In this document: positions 51,299-60,648 of the stretch, one piece after another
How the letters are laid out: the number at the start of each line of letters is the position of its first letter
Position numbering within the stretch: position 1 is the first letter of the stretch
DNA from: a virus
Strand: one strand, 5' to 3'
Length of the DNA stretch: 64,000 nucleotides
IMG/VR virus record: IMGVR_UViG_3300037264_003921
Location: 61,264-125,263 of that record
Position numbers and translations under genes: made by a program
Notes under the pieces: generated by a model
What the model was told of the DNA's origin: nothing
What the model saw: the letters and a program-made list of their open reading frames with translations, nothing else
Database searches by the model: none

Positions 51299-51579
51299 TG
51301 GCAGATTTTTACAAAATCAATGGGAATAGATTCAGAAAACTTACAGATGAAGAGTTAAAATCTCCTGGGGTAAAGCCTTGGATTGGGATCGAATTCACTG
51401 AATTAGGTGGTCTGCCAATTAAAAAATTGTATATTACAGATAGCGAGTTAACGTATGAAGTATACAAGGCTCCACCAATCAGTGGTGGTGCGTATATCTA
51501 TCAAATAGTCAACGAAATTACCATAGAAGAAAATCCATTCCTAAGTGCGCTTATTAAAGAAAAATTAGACTCGCTCTAA
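51298..51579 (+). CDS. Hypothetical protein
   Basis: A 93-residue protein (MADFYKINGNRFRKLTDEEL...), coupled to the gene before it by overlapping stop and start. Beta-rich with a GAYIYQIVNEITIE stretch. It converges on the minus-strand gene at 51576. Function unknown. Confidence 0.6.
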   Translation: MADFYKINGNRFRKLTDEELKSPGVKPWIGIEFTELGGLPIKKLYITDSELTYEVYKAPPISGGAYIYQIVNEITIEENPFLSALIKEKLDSL

Positions 51580-51971
51580 AGTCGCAATCTTGGTTTCTGA
51601 CCAGAAATGGCTTGGTTCCCAAATGCCTTGCGTGCTTTTTTCTCTATCTGTTTGTCTTCTGGTGTTTGATCTATTGGGTATTTAAGATTGTCTGTATCTT
51701 CTATTGATTTAGCACGTCTTGAGCTTGTATTGTCTATTTCTCCATATCCTATCTTATTTGCCGTACCAATAGGCGAATTAAAGTAATCACGTAATCTAGG
51801 TGTTAATGGAGTGTCTTGATTACCAGATCTCTGTGGTAATAATTTAGATGCAGCATTCCCTGATTTCTCTGGACGAAGCGGATCAGCTAATTTTTTAAAA
51901 AATCGTTTCCCGATAGCTGAGATCAATTTGTCACTCAATGAGTCTTCGTATAATGCTACTAATTTCATCAT
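51576..51971 (-). CDS. Hypothetical protein, third gene of a minus-strand island
   Basis: About 131 residues beginning MMKLVALYEDSLSDKLIS, rich in Arg/Lys, Pro and Asn after residue 40, so largely disordered. Several ATGs lie close together at the overlap with the preceding gene; the one at 51971 is a compromise between spacing to GAGG and overlap. The N-terminal phrase recalls short neck-region or scaffold-associated peptides of T4-like phages. Function unknown. Confidence 0.5.
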   Translation of the reverse strand: MMKLVALYEDSLSDKLISAIGKRFFKKLADPLRPEKSGNAASKLLPQRSGNQDTPLTPRLRDYFNSPIGTANKIGYGEIDNTSSRRAKSIEDTDNLKYPIDQTPEDKQIEKKARKAFGNQAISGQKPRLRL

Positions 51972-52441
51972 GCCTCTTGGCATTTTTCTCTAATATTATA
52001 TCTTAACGGCCCAGGATCATTGCCAGAAACTTTACCACCATGTTTTTCATTTACAATGTCAACTATTTCTTTGTATAAACTACCGCCAGCGATTGCATTG
52101 CAAATAACAGGACTGATAATGTCTATATTATCAGTAGTCCAGCTTTCTTTTTTTGTTGTTTTGTCAGCTCCACGGCGATCTAAACGAATTAAACATTCAT
52201 TTTTATCAACGGATAATTTTGCAACAATTGCTTGTTGCCATTCGTCAGCTGTATGATTTAGAGTAAATGATACAACATCAATTATCTCAAATGGGCCAGA
52301 ATAATGCTGTGCTCCAGGGCCGAGTTTCGGAGGCTGTTCTGTTATAACCTCTTCTTCACCGTTATTACGATCTGGTGTACGACCAGAAGTTGGTGGGACG
52401 TCTTCATTAAATATGGATTCAAGATCTTCTTTGATTCCCAT
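51968..52441 (-). CDS. Hypothetical protein, second gene of the minus-strand island
   Basis: A 157-residue acidic protein (MGIKEDLESIFNEDV...). The N-terminal 50 residues are disordered; the rest is a mixed fold with EIIDVVSFTLNHTADEWQ, a CLIRLDRRGADKTT segment and an NAIAGGSLYKEIVDIVNEKH segment. It is 1 base after the preceding gene. Function unknown. Confidence 0.6.
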   Translation of the reverse strand: MGIKEDLESIFNEDVPPTSGRTPDRNNGEEEVITEQPPKLGPGAQHYSGPFEIIDVVSFTLNHTADEWQQAIVAKLSVDKNECLIRLDRRGADKTTKKESWTTDNIDIISPVICNAIAGGSLYKEIVDIVNEKHGGKVSGNDPGPLRYNIREKCQEA

Positions 52442-52442
52442 A

Positions 52443-52955
52443 TTATTTCATCTTCATGTCTCTACTACCATCTGGAGCTGGACCACCACCTGTGAAGGGT
52501 TCTGTCATTTTTGCGGTACGAGTGTCTGCATGTGAAGTGATATCGACTATTTCAGCTAGATGTGGGCTCCATCCCGCATCCTGTTCATTTGGTTTTTTTG
52601 CTGATAAATCTTCAACTATATTATCAACATGCTTGAGACAATCTTCACGTACTGCTGTTGGAATAGCTCTTGCTTTCATCTCTTTATCAAATGATAATTT
52701 AAAAGTTGGATGATCTATATATTTATGACTATGAACTGCGAAAAATGCTGAAGTAGCTGCATCTTTAAATGGGCTGCCAGCGACTTTTAGCGTAAATAAA
52801 TCGTCTATGCCTTCCCATCTAAATTGTGAATGGTGATCAGTGGTTTTATTAAATCCAACGGCTCCTGTATGAATAGAAAGACCAAGTTTAGCATCTTGCT
52901 GGAGCATGCCTGCAACAGCTTCGAGAATAAGCTTTTCTGTACTATTAAGGGCCAT
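52443..52955 (-). CDS. Hypothetical protein, first gene of the minus-strand island
   Basis: A 170-residue protein (MALNSTEKLILEAVAGML...), with HTGAVGFNKTTDHHSQF and a C-terminal tail rich in Gly, Pro, Asp. It is divergent from the plus-strand gene at 52997 (41-base gap). The three-gene island faces against the replication genes and looks like a late virion-type unit. Function unknown. Confidence 0.6.
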   Translation of the reverse strand: MALNSTEKLILEAVAGMLQQDAKLGLSIHTGAVGFNKTTDHHSQFRWEGIDDLFTLKVAGSPFKDAATSAFFAVHSHKYIDHPTFKLSFDKEMKARAIPTAVREDCLKHVDNIVEDLSAKKPNEQDAGWSPHLAEIVDITSHADTRTAKMTEPFTGGGPAPDGSRDMKMK

Positions 52956-52996
52956 ATTAGTCCTCTATCAATACTCACGATATCTTTGATTAGATA

Positions 52997-53428
52997 ATGG
53001 AAAACCAAAATAATAATACTATCAATCAGTTTGATGTTGTTAGATTAATTACATCAAAAAATGTCAGATATTTGTCTGGGCCAACTGGTAGAGCTACCTC
53101 ACCACAGGGAGAATGGTCCGTAGTCGGGTTTGTTGACGGTGAAGCATTACTAGCAAAACAAACAACAATAATAAAAGTACCAATATCAGATATAGCTATC
53201 ATAGCATCATATGACATAAATAACATTAAGAATCATCTTGTCGATAATATTGCTAGCATAGATATTGTAATAAGCGTAACACGGCTTATGAATGTTACAT
53301 ATGAGCATGCTTTGAGTATATGCAAAAAGTTTAAAATTCCATTACGGGTCGATTCAAAAGAATATGAAGAAAAGGCACTACAAAAATTGAAAGAGTGTTT
53401 AAATAAACAGAATAAAATTGGAGAATAA
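52997..53428 (+). CDS. Hypothetical protein upstream of recA
   Basis: A 143-residue protein starting MENQNNNTINQFDVVRL. The first half is beta-rich (VRYLSGPTGRATSPQGEWSVVG; KQTTIIKVPISDIAII), like a small SH3-type domain, and the second half is helical. It ends one base before the recA ATG. Function unknown. Confidence 0.6.
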   Translation: MENQNNNTINQFDVVRLITSKNVRYLSGPTGRATSPQGEWSVVGFVDGEALLAKQTTIIKVPISDIAIIASYDINNIKNHLVDNIASIDIVISVTRLMNVTYEHALSICKKFKIPLRVDSKEYEEKALQKLKECLNKQNKIGE

Positions 53429-53429
53429 A

Positions 53430-54488
53430 ATGGCACAAAAAGAACCAAAACAAGAGCCAAAGGGCCTTGATGAAGTATTGGCAAGCATTAAAAAAGATTA
53501 TGGGGATGGAGCTGTTATACAAGGGGACTATGTCGTTAAAGGTGTAGAAGGAATATCAACTGGTGCATTCACATTAGACGTAGCGCTTGGTATAGGTGGG
53601 ATTCCAAAAGGTAGAATAACAGAAATATATGGTCCAGAAGCCAGTGGAAAGACTACTTTATGTCTTGAAATAATTGCAAATGTTCAGAGGGCTGGTGGGA
53701 AAGCGGCATTTATTGATGCCGAACACGCGTTAGATATACTGTATGCAAGAAGTGGCCCTGGGGTAGACACTACTAAATTATTGTTGAGTCAACCAAATTC
53801 TGGCGAAGAAGCTTTAGATATTTGTGAGCGTCTTGCAAAATCTGGGGAAGTATCTCTGGTAGTAGTAGACTCTGTTGCTGCTCTAGCACCACAGGCAGTT
53901 ATCGACGGTGAAATGGCTGACCACAATCCAGGTGCACAAGCTCGTCTTATGAGCAAGGCGTTGTGCAGATTGAAAAGCATTTTAAATAAGACAAATACAG
54001 CTGTCGTATTCACCAATCAATTGCGCGAAAAAATAGGTATGATGTTTGGCAACCCAGAAGTTACGCCAGGTGGTCGTGCATTAAAATTCTATGCTAGCGT
54101 TAGAATTGATATTAGACGTCTCGAGGGTGTTCGCGAAAAAGGAGAAGTTTCACCATCTGGCAATTTAGTTCGTGCCAAAGTTGTGAAAAACAAAGTGGCA
54201 AGCCCATTTAGACAAGCTGAATTCGAGATTACTTATGGTAAAGGAATTAATAAACTTGGATGTTTAATTCAATCAGCTGAAGAACTAAATATTGTCAAAA
54301 AGGCTGGTTCATCGTTTAAATATGACAATAAAACTTTTATTGGACGAGCCAAATTAGTTGAATATTTTGAAAAAAATCCAGCATGCATCAGCTTACTGGA
54401 CACTGAGTTACGTGATCGGCTTAAATTAAAACAAGTAGCCGTTGCTGAAGAAATCCAAGCAGCTGAGAGTGCAATAGAAATTGAATAG
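53430..54488 (+). CDS. recA: RecA recombinase
   Basis: About 352 residues, bacterial RecA type rather than T4 UvsX. Walker A is YGPEASGKTTLCLE (about residues 67-80). The rest of the family pattern includes FIDAEHALD, VDSVAALAPQAVIDGEM, the L2 region FTNQLREKIGMMFGNPEVTPGG and RALKFYASVRIDIRR. It drives strand exchange and recombination-dependent replication. GGAG lies before the ATG at 53430; a TTG four codons upstream is ignored. Confidence 0.97.
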   Translation: MAQKEPKQEPKGLDEVLASIKKDYGDGAVIQGDYVVKGVEGISTGAFTLDVALGIGGIPKGRITEIYGPEASGKTTLCLEIIANVQRAGGKAAFIDAEHALDILYARSGPGVDTTKLLLSQPNSGEEALDICERLAKSGEVSLVVVDSVAALAPQAVIDGEMADHNPGAQARLMSKALCRLKSILNKTNTAVVFTNQLREKIGMMFGNPEVTPGGRALKFYASVRIDIRRLEGVREKGEVSPSGNLVRAKVVKNKVASPFRQAEFEITYGKGINKLGCLIQSAEELNIVKKAGSSFKYDNKTFIGRAKLVEYFEKNPACISLLDTELRDRLKLKQVAVAEEIQAAESAIEIE

Positions 54489-54535
54489 TATGAAAATATG
54501 TTAGATATCCATAATTAATAATATGAAAGTATAAT

Positions 54536-55183
54536 ATGTCAGCTCCAATATTCAGTCTTAATGAAATCGTCTATCTTGCAGAGTCGGCCTCTCTTGGTGA
54601 ACTTGAAGCCTATAGGATTGGTGCAATTAAACAAGCCTCTGCAGATGTTTGGCTCTATCAGATATTTATAGATCAAAAACCACCAGCTGAACAGACTGTT
54701 GGGGATAGAATAGACCTTAAAGAACCAGAGGAATTATTGTTTGAAGAATCTGAATTAATTGGACTATGCAGTGCTGTTAACACAGCAATCAAAAATGTTG
54801 AACAACGTATTAACAAAACACAAAATCTTATAGCTGAATGTGAAACCACTGGGTTGCCACCTGTAGTAATTGGTGCTCCAACGTTTGCAATTGGTGACAC
54901 TGTTTTTATAAAAGCGTCGGCTTCTATTGGGTTCATTGAAACATATAAAGTTGTTAGTATCCATAGAGTTCAAGATTCGCAAGAATTCACATATGAGCTC
55001 GACCTAACATCAGCTAGGTTTAACAACGGATTGCGTCAAACGATGCAACTCTTTTTTAAAGAGCGTGAATTAGTTGATAAGTGTACAGCATTAAACTTGT
55101 CGTTAGCAGCTTTAGATAGAAAAATAAGTAGACTATTAACCATAAAATTTAATCTCTGTACTAGTGAAGCAAGTGCCGTGTAG
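54536..55183 (+). CDS. Hypothetical protein with an internal duplication
   Basis: The 215-residue protein consists of two related halves: PIFSLNEIVYLAESASLGELEAYRI...LLFEESELIGLCSAV and PTFAIGDTVFIKASASIGFIETYKV...LFFKERELVDKCTAL. Each has a beta-rich first part and a helical second. It sits between recA and the helicase gene, so a role as a recombination or replication accessory is possible. No family recognised. Confidence 0.65.
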   Translation: MSAPIFSLNEIVYLAESASLGELEAYRIGAIKQASADVWLYQIFIDQKPPAEQTVGDRIDLKEPEELLFEESELIGLCSAVNTAIKNVEQRINKTQNLIAECETTGLPPVVIGAPTFAIGDTVFIKASASIGFIETYKVVSIHRVQDSQEFTYELDLTSARFNNGLRQTMQLFFKERELVDKCTALNLSLAALDRKISRLLTIKFNLCTSEASAV

Positions 55184-55194
55184 TAGCTAAGGAT

Positions 55195-56526
55195 ATGACA
55201 TCGGAATTAACACAAACAGAAATAATAGAAGAACGCCCATTTGGAATCAATGAAGAAAAGGCTATAATATCTTTAGCGTTCGATATGCCAGAATTCTTCA
55301 GCCAAATTGGTAGGCATATAAGCTGGAAGCATTTTCAAGCTAGAGAGCATAAATACGTTTACACAATAATCGAACAGCAATTCAAAAAACATGGCTGCGT
55401 ACCGACACGAGAGCTTGCTTTAGATATTGCTTGGAAAAGTTTGTCAGTTGACGATGATTGGGAGCCAATAATAAATGCAATCAAACGTGAATCAAACCAT
55501 AGAGAAATCCCAATAATTAAAGATACACTGTTACAATGGACGCAAAAAAAAGCATTTGGGCTTCTTTATGGCGATGAAGCATTTCAAGCGTTACAACATG
55601 GGGATTATGAGATTCTCGTTGATCTCTTCGAGAAAGCTAGACGAATAACTGATGTCAGCAATATCGGGCTTAAATTCTTTGAAAATGTGCATTTACTATT
55701 TCAGGCTGACACTGAAATAAAATTGACATGTGGAATTAACGCACTTGATTGCCATATTAATGAGGGCGGCCCGATTAAAGGGGACGTCTTTGTGTGGATT
55801 GCTCCAACTGGCGTTGGTAAGAGTTTGATGTTAGTAAATTCTGGTAGGATATGTGTTGAAAAAGGTTTGAAAGTGTTGCATGTGACGTTGGAAGATTCAG
55901 TAATTAAAACAATGCAACGTTATATGGGGTCTTTTACAGATGAAATAATAAAAACTAGGAATGATCGTCGAGAAGCGATAGAACAAAGACTTTTTAGACT
56001 TAAAAGTAGTACTACTGGAGACCTTAGAATAGTTGATTTTCCACAAGCAGAGATTACAGTTGATACGTTACATCAGTTAATCGCGACACTGAAGCGCACC
56101 AATAATTGGAGCCCAGACGTGTTAATTGTTGACTATCTAGAACAAATGATGCCAAGACGGCAGCGCAGGGATGATAAAGATTACAATTCTCAAGGTGACA
56201 TATCAGAGGAATTGTGCAGTTTGGCAAAAAAAGAGAAAGTTCTTTTATTCACTGCTACACAAACCAACAGAGATGGCATCGGAAACTATAAAAATGGTAA
56301 GTCTGACGCTGATGGAGAGGTAATAGGCGTTAATAAAATTGCTGAGTCGTATGCTAAAGCGATGCCAGTACATTATTGTGTAAGTATAAATCAAACACCT
56401 GATGAATACGAACGTGGAATTGTTAGACTGTATATTGCTAAAAATAGGAATGGTCCGAAATTTAAAACAGTAAGAGCACGAATCAACTATCCATCTATGC
56501 ATGTTAAACAAGATGAGGCAATATAA
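55195..56526 (+). CDS. dnaB: Replicative DNA helicase, DnaB family
   Basis: The 443-residue protein has an N-terminal helical domain (about residues 15-150) and a RecA-type core. Walker A is IAPTGVGKSLML near residue 203; the HVTLEDS-type strand follows; Walker B is VLIVDYLEQM near 310; and LLFTATQTNRDG provides a Q-x-N sensor. DnaB-family helicases unwind the template 5' to 3'. It is somewhat closer in layout to phage DnaB/gp41 proteins than to bacterial DnaB, which is longer. The primase is not visible in this window. Confidence 0.92.
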   Translation: MTSELTQTEIIEERPFGINEEKAIISLAFDMPEFFSQIGRHISWKHFQAREHKYVYTIIEQQFKKHGCVPTRELALDIAWKSLSVDDDWEPIINAIKRESNHREIPIIKDTLLQWTQKKAFGLLYGDEAFQALQHGDYEILVDLFEKARRITDVSNIGLKFFENVHLLFQADTEIKLTCGINALDCHINEGGPIKGDVFVWIAPTGVGKSLMLVNSGRICVEKGLKVLHVTLEDSVIKTMQRYMGSFTDEIIKTRNDRREAIEQRLFRLKSSTTGDLRIVDFPQAEITVDTLHQLIATLKRTNNWSPDVLIVDYLEQMMPRRQRRDDKDYNSQGDISEELCSLAKKEKVLLFTATQTNRDGIGNYKNGKSDADGEVIGVNKIAESYAKAMPVHYCVSINQTPDEYERGIVRLYIAKNRNGPKFKTVRARINYPSMHVKQDEAI

Positions 56527-56552
56527 GTATTGCCTATACAAAGGAGACTAAG

Positions 56553-56927
56553 GTGGCTTTTTATAATTATCAATGTTCTGCTAAATCCCCTTGTAAAGTT
56601 AAGCAACTTACACGCGGTATCAAAAAGTCTCTTGTGATTGAGAAGCATAAGGGTGGGGTATTAATATGGACTATACAACATGGGATGAATGAGACACCAA
56701 CAATAAAATGCCCAGTATGTAGTAAAAACGCAGTTAAAACTTTATATGGCGCAAACTTGACAACATGGGTTCGTGGAAATTGCTACCTAAATCGTAAAGA
56801 CTGCAAACGACAGATGGATTTAAGATTGCTTGAGTCTAATAATGACCCATATAAATCATCGCGGCAGTCTGGCGAAGTTGACGAATTAAAGAATACTCTG
56901 AGAAAAAAGAAGATACCGCGTAGATAG
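56553..56927 (+). CDS. Hypothetical zinc-finger protein between helicase and PolA-like genes
   Basis: A 124-residue basic protein with an N-terminal YQCSAKSPCKV, a CPVCSKNAVKTL ribbon and a NCYLNRKDCKRQMD segment. It ends in a Lys/Arg-rich tail (LRKKKIPRR). It could be a small zinc protein aiding primase or helicase work. Start ATG follows GGAGACTAAG. Function unknown. Confidence 0.6.
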   Translation: MAFYNYQCSAKSPCKVKQLTRGIKKSLVIEKHKGGVLIWTIQHGMNETPTIKCPVCSKNAVKTLYGANLTTWVRGNCYLNRKDCKRQMDLRLLESNNDPYKSSRQSGEVDELKNTLRKKKIPRR

Positions 56928-56931
56928 GCCG

Positions 56932-58074
56932 GTGCTTTACATCTACACAGCTTTCAAAAAACCATCAAAGCCATTAGCTACCATAGTGTACGATAGCATT
57001 AACAACACTGTAGACATATATGACTTATATCTACAAGGCTCTGGATTGAAATTATACGCTGTTGAACAGCGAAAGAAATACATCGCTTCGTTGTTTGATG
57101 GTGAAGTGGCTGTAAATGATTTTAAAGCACATTTATGTGCATTTGGTCTACCAACCAATAAAGATTATAAAACCTTTGATATACCATTCACAGATGACAC
57201 TAAACAATCAAATAATGATGAACTTAAGAAAATATTGATGTCAAAAATTATTGAAATTAAAACCCAGCCACATAAAGAAACGTGGCAGTCACTTCTGTCA
57301 AACGCAACCTTGGTGTATCAAGATCTTGAAAATCGTGGTGTGTTGTTTGAATCAATGTTAGTCCATCCGATATATGGAACTAACACATTTACTGGAAGGT
57401 CGTCTACATCTGATTTTAACATACAAGGAATGGGTGATGGACAGGATATTACTTCAGTATCATATGACAATGATATTTTTGTATATGCCGATTGGATAGC
57501 TGCTGATATGCGTATGGCGTCGATAATGTCTAACGACATTGAAATGCAAAAAGCATTTGAATTGTCTGATCCATATGAATATCTCGCAACCAAGATAAAC
57601 ACTGATGTCACACGAGACGAATGCAAGAAAGCGTTATTAAGTAGCATTTATGCTCTTAATTATGATAATACAATATTAGACTTATATCCACAGTTAAAAA
57701 ACTGGATCATTAGTTCATGTGAGAAGCTCGAAATAGATAAATATCTTTCATCTATTCTTGGTAGAAAATTTCATCTAAATAAAAACAACCATAGGTCGGT
57801 GTTCAACGCAACTATTCAAGGCAGTGTAGCACATGCTATGCAAAATGTCCTTATAAAGTTGCATCAAAAAATGCCGGAGTTAATTTTAACTGAAATGCAT
57901 GATTCAGTAATATTATGTTGTAGGAAAGATCTATTAAAAAAAACGGTCGAGTTTGTAAAAGACACGATGTTACATCCATTTAACGGCATAATAGATTCTA
58001 ATCCATTATTTCCTCTCAGAGTAAGTATAGGTAACAAATGGCGTAATTGGAAACTTTTTAAAACGTATAGGTAA
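56932..58074 (+). CDS. Minimal PolA-family DNA polymerase
   Basis: The 380-residue protein has the PolA palm and fingers motifs: NTFTGRSSTSDFNIQGM near residue 150, motif A as VYADWIAADMRM (Asp conserved; the usual Glu five residues later is Asp), motif B as RDECKKALLSSIYALNYD with the Arg, Lys and Tyr in place, and motif C as EMHDSV, where the usual HDE is HDS. There is no 3'-5' exonuclease domain and only 140 residues precede the palm, so it is much shorter than Pol I or DpoZ. Start is GTG. It coexists with a DnaE-type polymerase. It may fill gaps, act in repair, or favour Z-containing templates. Confidence 0.82.
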   Translation: MLYIYTAFKKPSKPLATIVYDSINNTVDIYDLYLQGSGLKLYAVEQRKKYIASLFDGEVAVNDFKAHLCAFGLPTNKDYKTFDIPFTDDTKQSNNDELKKILMSKIIEIKTQPHKETWQSLLSNATLVYQDLENRGVLFESMLVHPIYGTNTFTGRSSTSDFNIQGMGDGQDITSVSYDNDIFVYADWIAADMRMASIMSNDIEMQKAFELSDPYEYLATKINTDVTRDECKKALLSSIYALNYDNTILDLYPQLKNWIISSCEKLEIDKYLSSILGRKFHLNKNNHRSVFNATIQGSVAHAMQNVLIKLHQKMPELILTEMHDSVILCCRKDLLKKTVEFVKDTMLHPFNGIIDSNPLFPLRVSIGNKWRNWKLFKTYR

Positions 58075-58075
58075 T

Positions 58076-58561
58076 ATGTCTTGGTTTGACGATAATTTAG
58101 GCAATGATTTGGCTAGGCAGCTAATCAGGATTAATGTCAATATCGATGGTCAGATAATTGACAGAGATGTTCGACCAGACGTTGATATAAACTATGACAT
58201 GCTTGAGGAAGAACTACAAAACATATCTGCATCATTCTCATTTTGGGCTATACTGTTAGCGGAATGTAAAAAAATTGTAGCCATAATTGAAAGAAAAGTC
58301 AAAAGACGACGCGGAGAAGTTACCAATTTGCTATTAAACGAAGCGAAAAAAGAGGGCGTCAGACTACGTGGAACAGATGTCAAAGATCTTATTGAGACAG
58401 ATGATTTAATAGAAAAACTTGAAGCACAATTAATACTAGCAAATAGATCATTAAGTAAAATATTTGCAGTTGTAGATGCAATGCGGATGAAATCAGAGAT
58501 GCTGAGGAGTCTGGCTGGATTTAAGAAACAGGAAATGCGTGACTCTGATCAGAGTACATAA
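58076..58561 (+). CDS. Hypothetical helical protein, UvsY-like by position
   Basis: A 161-residue helical protein with long charged helices (EELQNISASFSFWAILLA; CKKIVAIIERKVKRRR) and an IFAVVDAMRMKSEMLRSLAGF C-terminus. Length and composition resemble phage recombination mediators (UvsY-type), and it lies directly before the ssDNA-binding protein gene. No signature motif was seen, so this is suggestive only. Confidence 0.5.
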   Translation: MSWFDDNLGNDLARQLIRINVNIDGQIIDRDVRPDVDINYDMLEEELQNISASFSFWAILLAECKKIVAIIERKVKRRRGEVTNLLLNEAKKEGVRLRGTDVKDLIETDDLIEKLEAQLILANRSLSKIFAVVDAMRMKSEMLRSLAGFKKQEMRDSDQST

Positions 58562-58591
58562 CTATCGAGTGAATTTTATTAGAGGGAATTT

Positions 58592-59671
58592 ATGGATCGT
58601 CAAGAAGCGTTAGAAGCAGTTCGGAAGAAGATGCGCGAAAAGAAGGGTACACGGGCTAAAGATCCTATGCAGTTTGTGCCACCGCAAGTCAAGCCGAATG
58701 AGGTTTTTAAGTATAAGTTTTATGTCTTACCACAGCTGCAAGCGGACGATGTTTGTGCTACTGGCAAGGCTTCTAGAAGCATGGACCTGTGGTATACTAC
58801 GGCTGGTACTCATTGGATTAATAAGAAGCCACTTGAATGTCCACGTATCCATGACAATGGTAAATGCAAATTTTGCCAATTAGGGTTTGACTTACTATCT
58901 GAAACCGATGATGAAGTCCAGCGCAAGAATATTGTTAAGACATATCTAGCGCGGTCATCTTATGTTGTCAACATTTATTTCCCGCCATATTCTAGCACCC
59001 CACAAGAATTGCGCGGGAAGGTCATGTGGTATGCAATGCCAAAGACAGTGTTTGATATCATGGAAGCGACAGTGATGCGTGATGCATCTGCCGATGAATT
59101 AGACCCACAGGCATATGGTCTATTCTATTCTCCTGAAAATGCTTATGTCTTCCAGCTAGAGATCAAGCATCAAGGCAACTACAATGATTATAAGCAGTCA
59201 AAATTCTTGCATAGTTCTTATGGACCTATGATAAAGAATAAAGATGGCGACCTAGATGCATCAATGCCAAAAGTTCTTGCACAGCGCCATGATTTGTTCC
59301 TGAAATTTGCTGAGCGTGATGGTGAAGCATTAGCAAAGCTCGCAGACCAGGTTTTGAAGGGTGAGCCTGAATCTGATAGATCGATGGCTGATGCATCTTC
59401 AACTACAGAAACTCAGCCTGTTAATGATACGTCTAGTGTGCCAAACACCACTAGTAGCGATTCGGGCACTTTAATAGATGAGCCAGAAGATACATCAGCG
59501 CAACAGAAAACGAAGCTAGCTACAACGCAGCAAAAACAAGTAGCGAAGCCAGCTACGACAGTAAAGCAAGCAACTCTAACAGCTCAGAGGCCTGTTCAAC
59601 AAAAACCGGCTTCTGACACACCAGACGATGAAGAGTTAACCAGACTGTTGGCTGACATCAGAGACAATTAA
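58592..59671 (+). CDS. gp32-like single-stranded DNA-binding protein
   Basis: The 359-residue protein has an N-terminal basic helix (MDRQEALEAVRKKMREKKG), an OB-type core with a zinc motif (H74, C81 and CKFC at about 91-94) as in T4 gp32, and a long acidic, Gln/Thr/Pro-rich C-terminal tail that ends DDEELTRLLADIRDN. It protects ssDNA and recruits replication proteins through the acidic tail. It is followed by a strong terminator hairpin and has GAGGG before its ATG, consistent with high expression. Confidence 0.88.
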   Translation: MDRQEALEAVRKKMREKKGTRAKDPMQFVPPQVKPNEVFKYKFYVLPQLQADDVCATGKASRSMDLWYTTAGTHWINKKPLECPRIHDNGKCKFCQLGFDLLSETDDEVQRKNIVKTYLARSSYVVNIYFPPYSSTPQELRGKVMWYAMPKTVFDIMEATVMRDASADELDPQAYGLFYSPENAYVFQLEIKHQGNYNDYKQSKFLHSSYGPMIKNKDGDLDASMPKVLAQRHDLFLKFAERDGEALAKLADQVLKGEPESDRSMADASSTTETQPVNDTSSVPNTTSSDSGTLIDEPEDTSAQQKTKLATTQQKQVAKPATTVKQATLTAQRPVQQKPASDTPDDEELTRLLADIRDN

Positions 59672-59675
59672 ATCA

Positions 59676-59712
59676 ATTGTGGCCGGACATCGTAATGGTG
59701 CCCGGCCACAAT
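59676..59712 (+). terminator. Terminator after the SSB gene
   Basis: ATTGTGGCCGG and CCGGCCACAAT form a perfect 11-bp stem with a 15-base loop, followed by AATATATG, which lacks a long T-run. It lies 5 bases after the SSB stop codon. Confidence 0.8.
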
Positions 59713-59717
59713 AATAT

Positions 59718-60620
59718 ATGAATCATGATAGTATGTTGATTGACGGGAAAAACAACATATATCGTAGTGTATTTGCTGGATATGCCGATGAACGATTTAA
59801 GAGTTCTGGCCATGATTATTTCATAATTTTCTTGAGATTCTTATCAAATTACATTAATAAATTCAGGCCAAAATCAGTACACATGTTTTGGGATGCACCA
59901 ATCCACACATTATGGAGGAAGCAACTATATCCAGCATATAAAGAACAACGTGTTGATGCTTATAATGATTATTATGGATTAGACGTCAAATCTGAGATTA
60001 AACGACAAATGGTTGTAACAATTCAGATGTTAAAGTATCTGAATGTAAGACAATATTTTAAAGACGGTCAAGAGGCCGATGATTTGATATATGCTTTTGT
60101 TCATTCAAATTTTAACAAACAAAATTTGATAGTATCTAGTGATGGCGATTTTCGTCAGATATTATTCAGATTTAACAATGCTTCGATGTATAATCCATTA
60201 AAGAAGAGTGGGAATGGATTAGAAGACAAACCAGAGCGCGATCCAGTTTTAATAAAATCGTTTATAGGTGATAAATCAGACAATATATCAGGATATTATC
60301 AAATTGGAAAGGTTAAAGTTAAGCCATTAGTGGATGATCTGTTGGCTAGAAAAAGATTCTTCGAATCTGATAAGGCCATTGCCACTGTAAATGGCGAACG
60401 TAAAGTAGCTGGCGACAGTGTGTTTAATTTAAATAGGCTAATAATCGACCTCGCATTGTGTCCTAGTCTTCATGACAATCTAGCGTTCGTTGAACGAAAA
60501 CAGACTGACAAAGTGTCATTTGACATGAAACAATTAGAGGATACAATACAGAGATGTAAATTGCGTGGAGTCATGTCTGAAATAAATAATTTAGCTGTGC
60601 CGTTTAAACATCTTCAGTGA
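59718..60620 (+). CDS. 5'-3' exonuclease, T4 RNase H/FEN type
   Basis: The 300-residue protein has the FEN-family acidic motifs: MLIDGKNN at the start, HMFWDAPIH with WRKQLYPAYKEQR, DGQEADDLIYAF, SSDGDFRQI and GDKSDNISG. It removes RNA primers and flaps during lagging-strand synthesis. It starts right after the SSB terminator, so it needs its own promoter or read-through. The C-terminal helical part is shorter than in the Pol I-linked type. Confidence 0.92.
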   Translation: MNHDSMLIDGKNNIYRSVFAGYADERFKSSGHDYFIIFLRFLSNYINKFRPKSVHMFWDAPIHTLWRKQLYPAYKEQRVDAYNDYYGLDVKSEIKRQMVVTIQMLKYLNVRQYFKDGQEADDLIYAFVHSNFNKQNLIVSSDGDFRQILFRFNNASMYNPLKKSGNGLEDKPERDPVLIKSFIGDKSDNISGYYQIGKVKVKPLVDDLLARKRFFESDKAIATVNGERKVAGDSVFNLNRLIIDLALCPSLHDNLAFVERKQTDKVSFDMKQLEDTIQRCKLRGVMSEINNLAVPFKHLQ

Positions 60621-60648
60621 TAAATATTGTTATTAGAAAGGAATCGTC

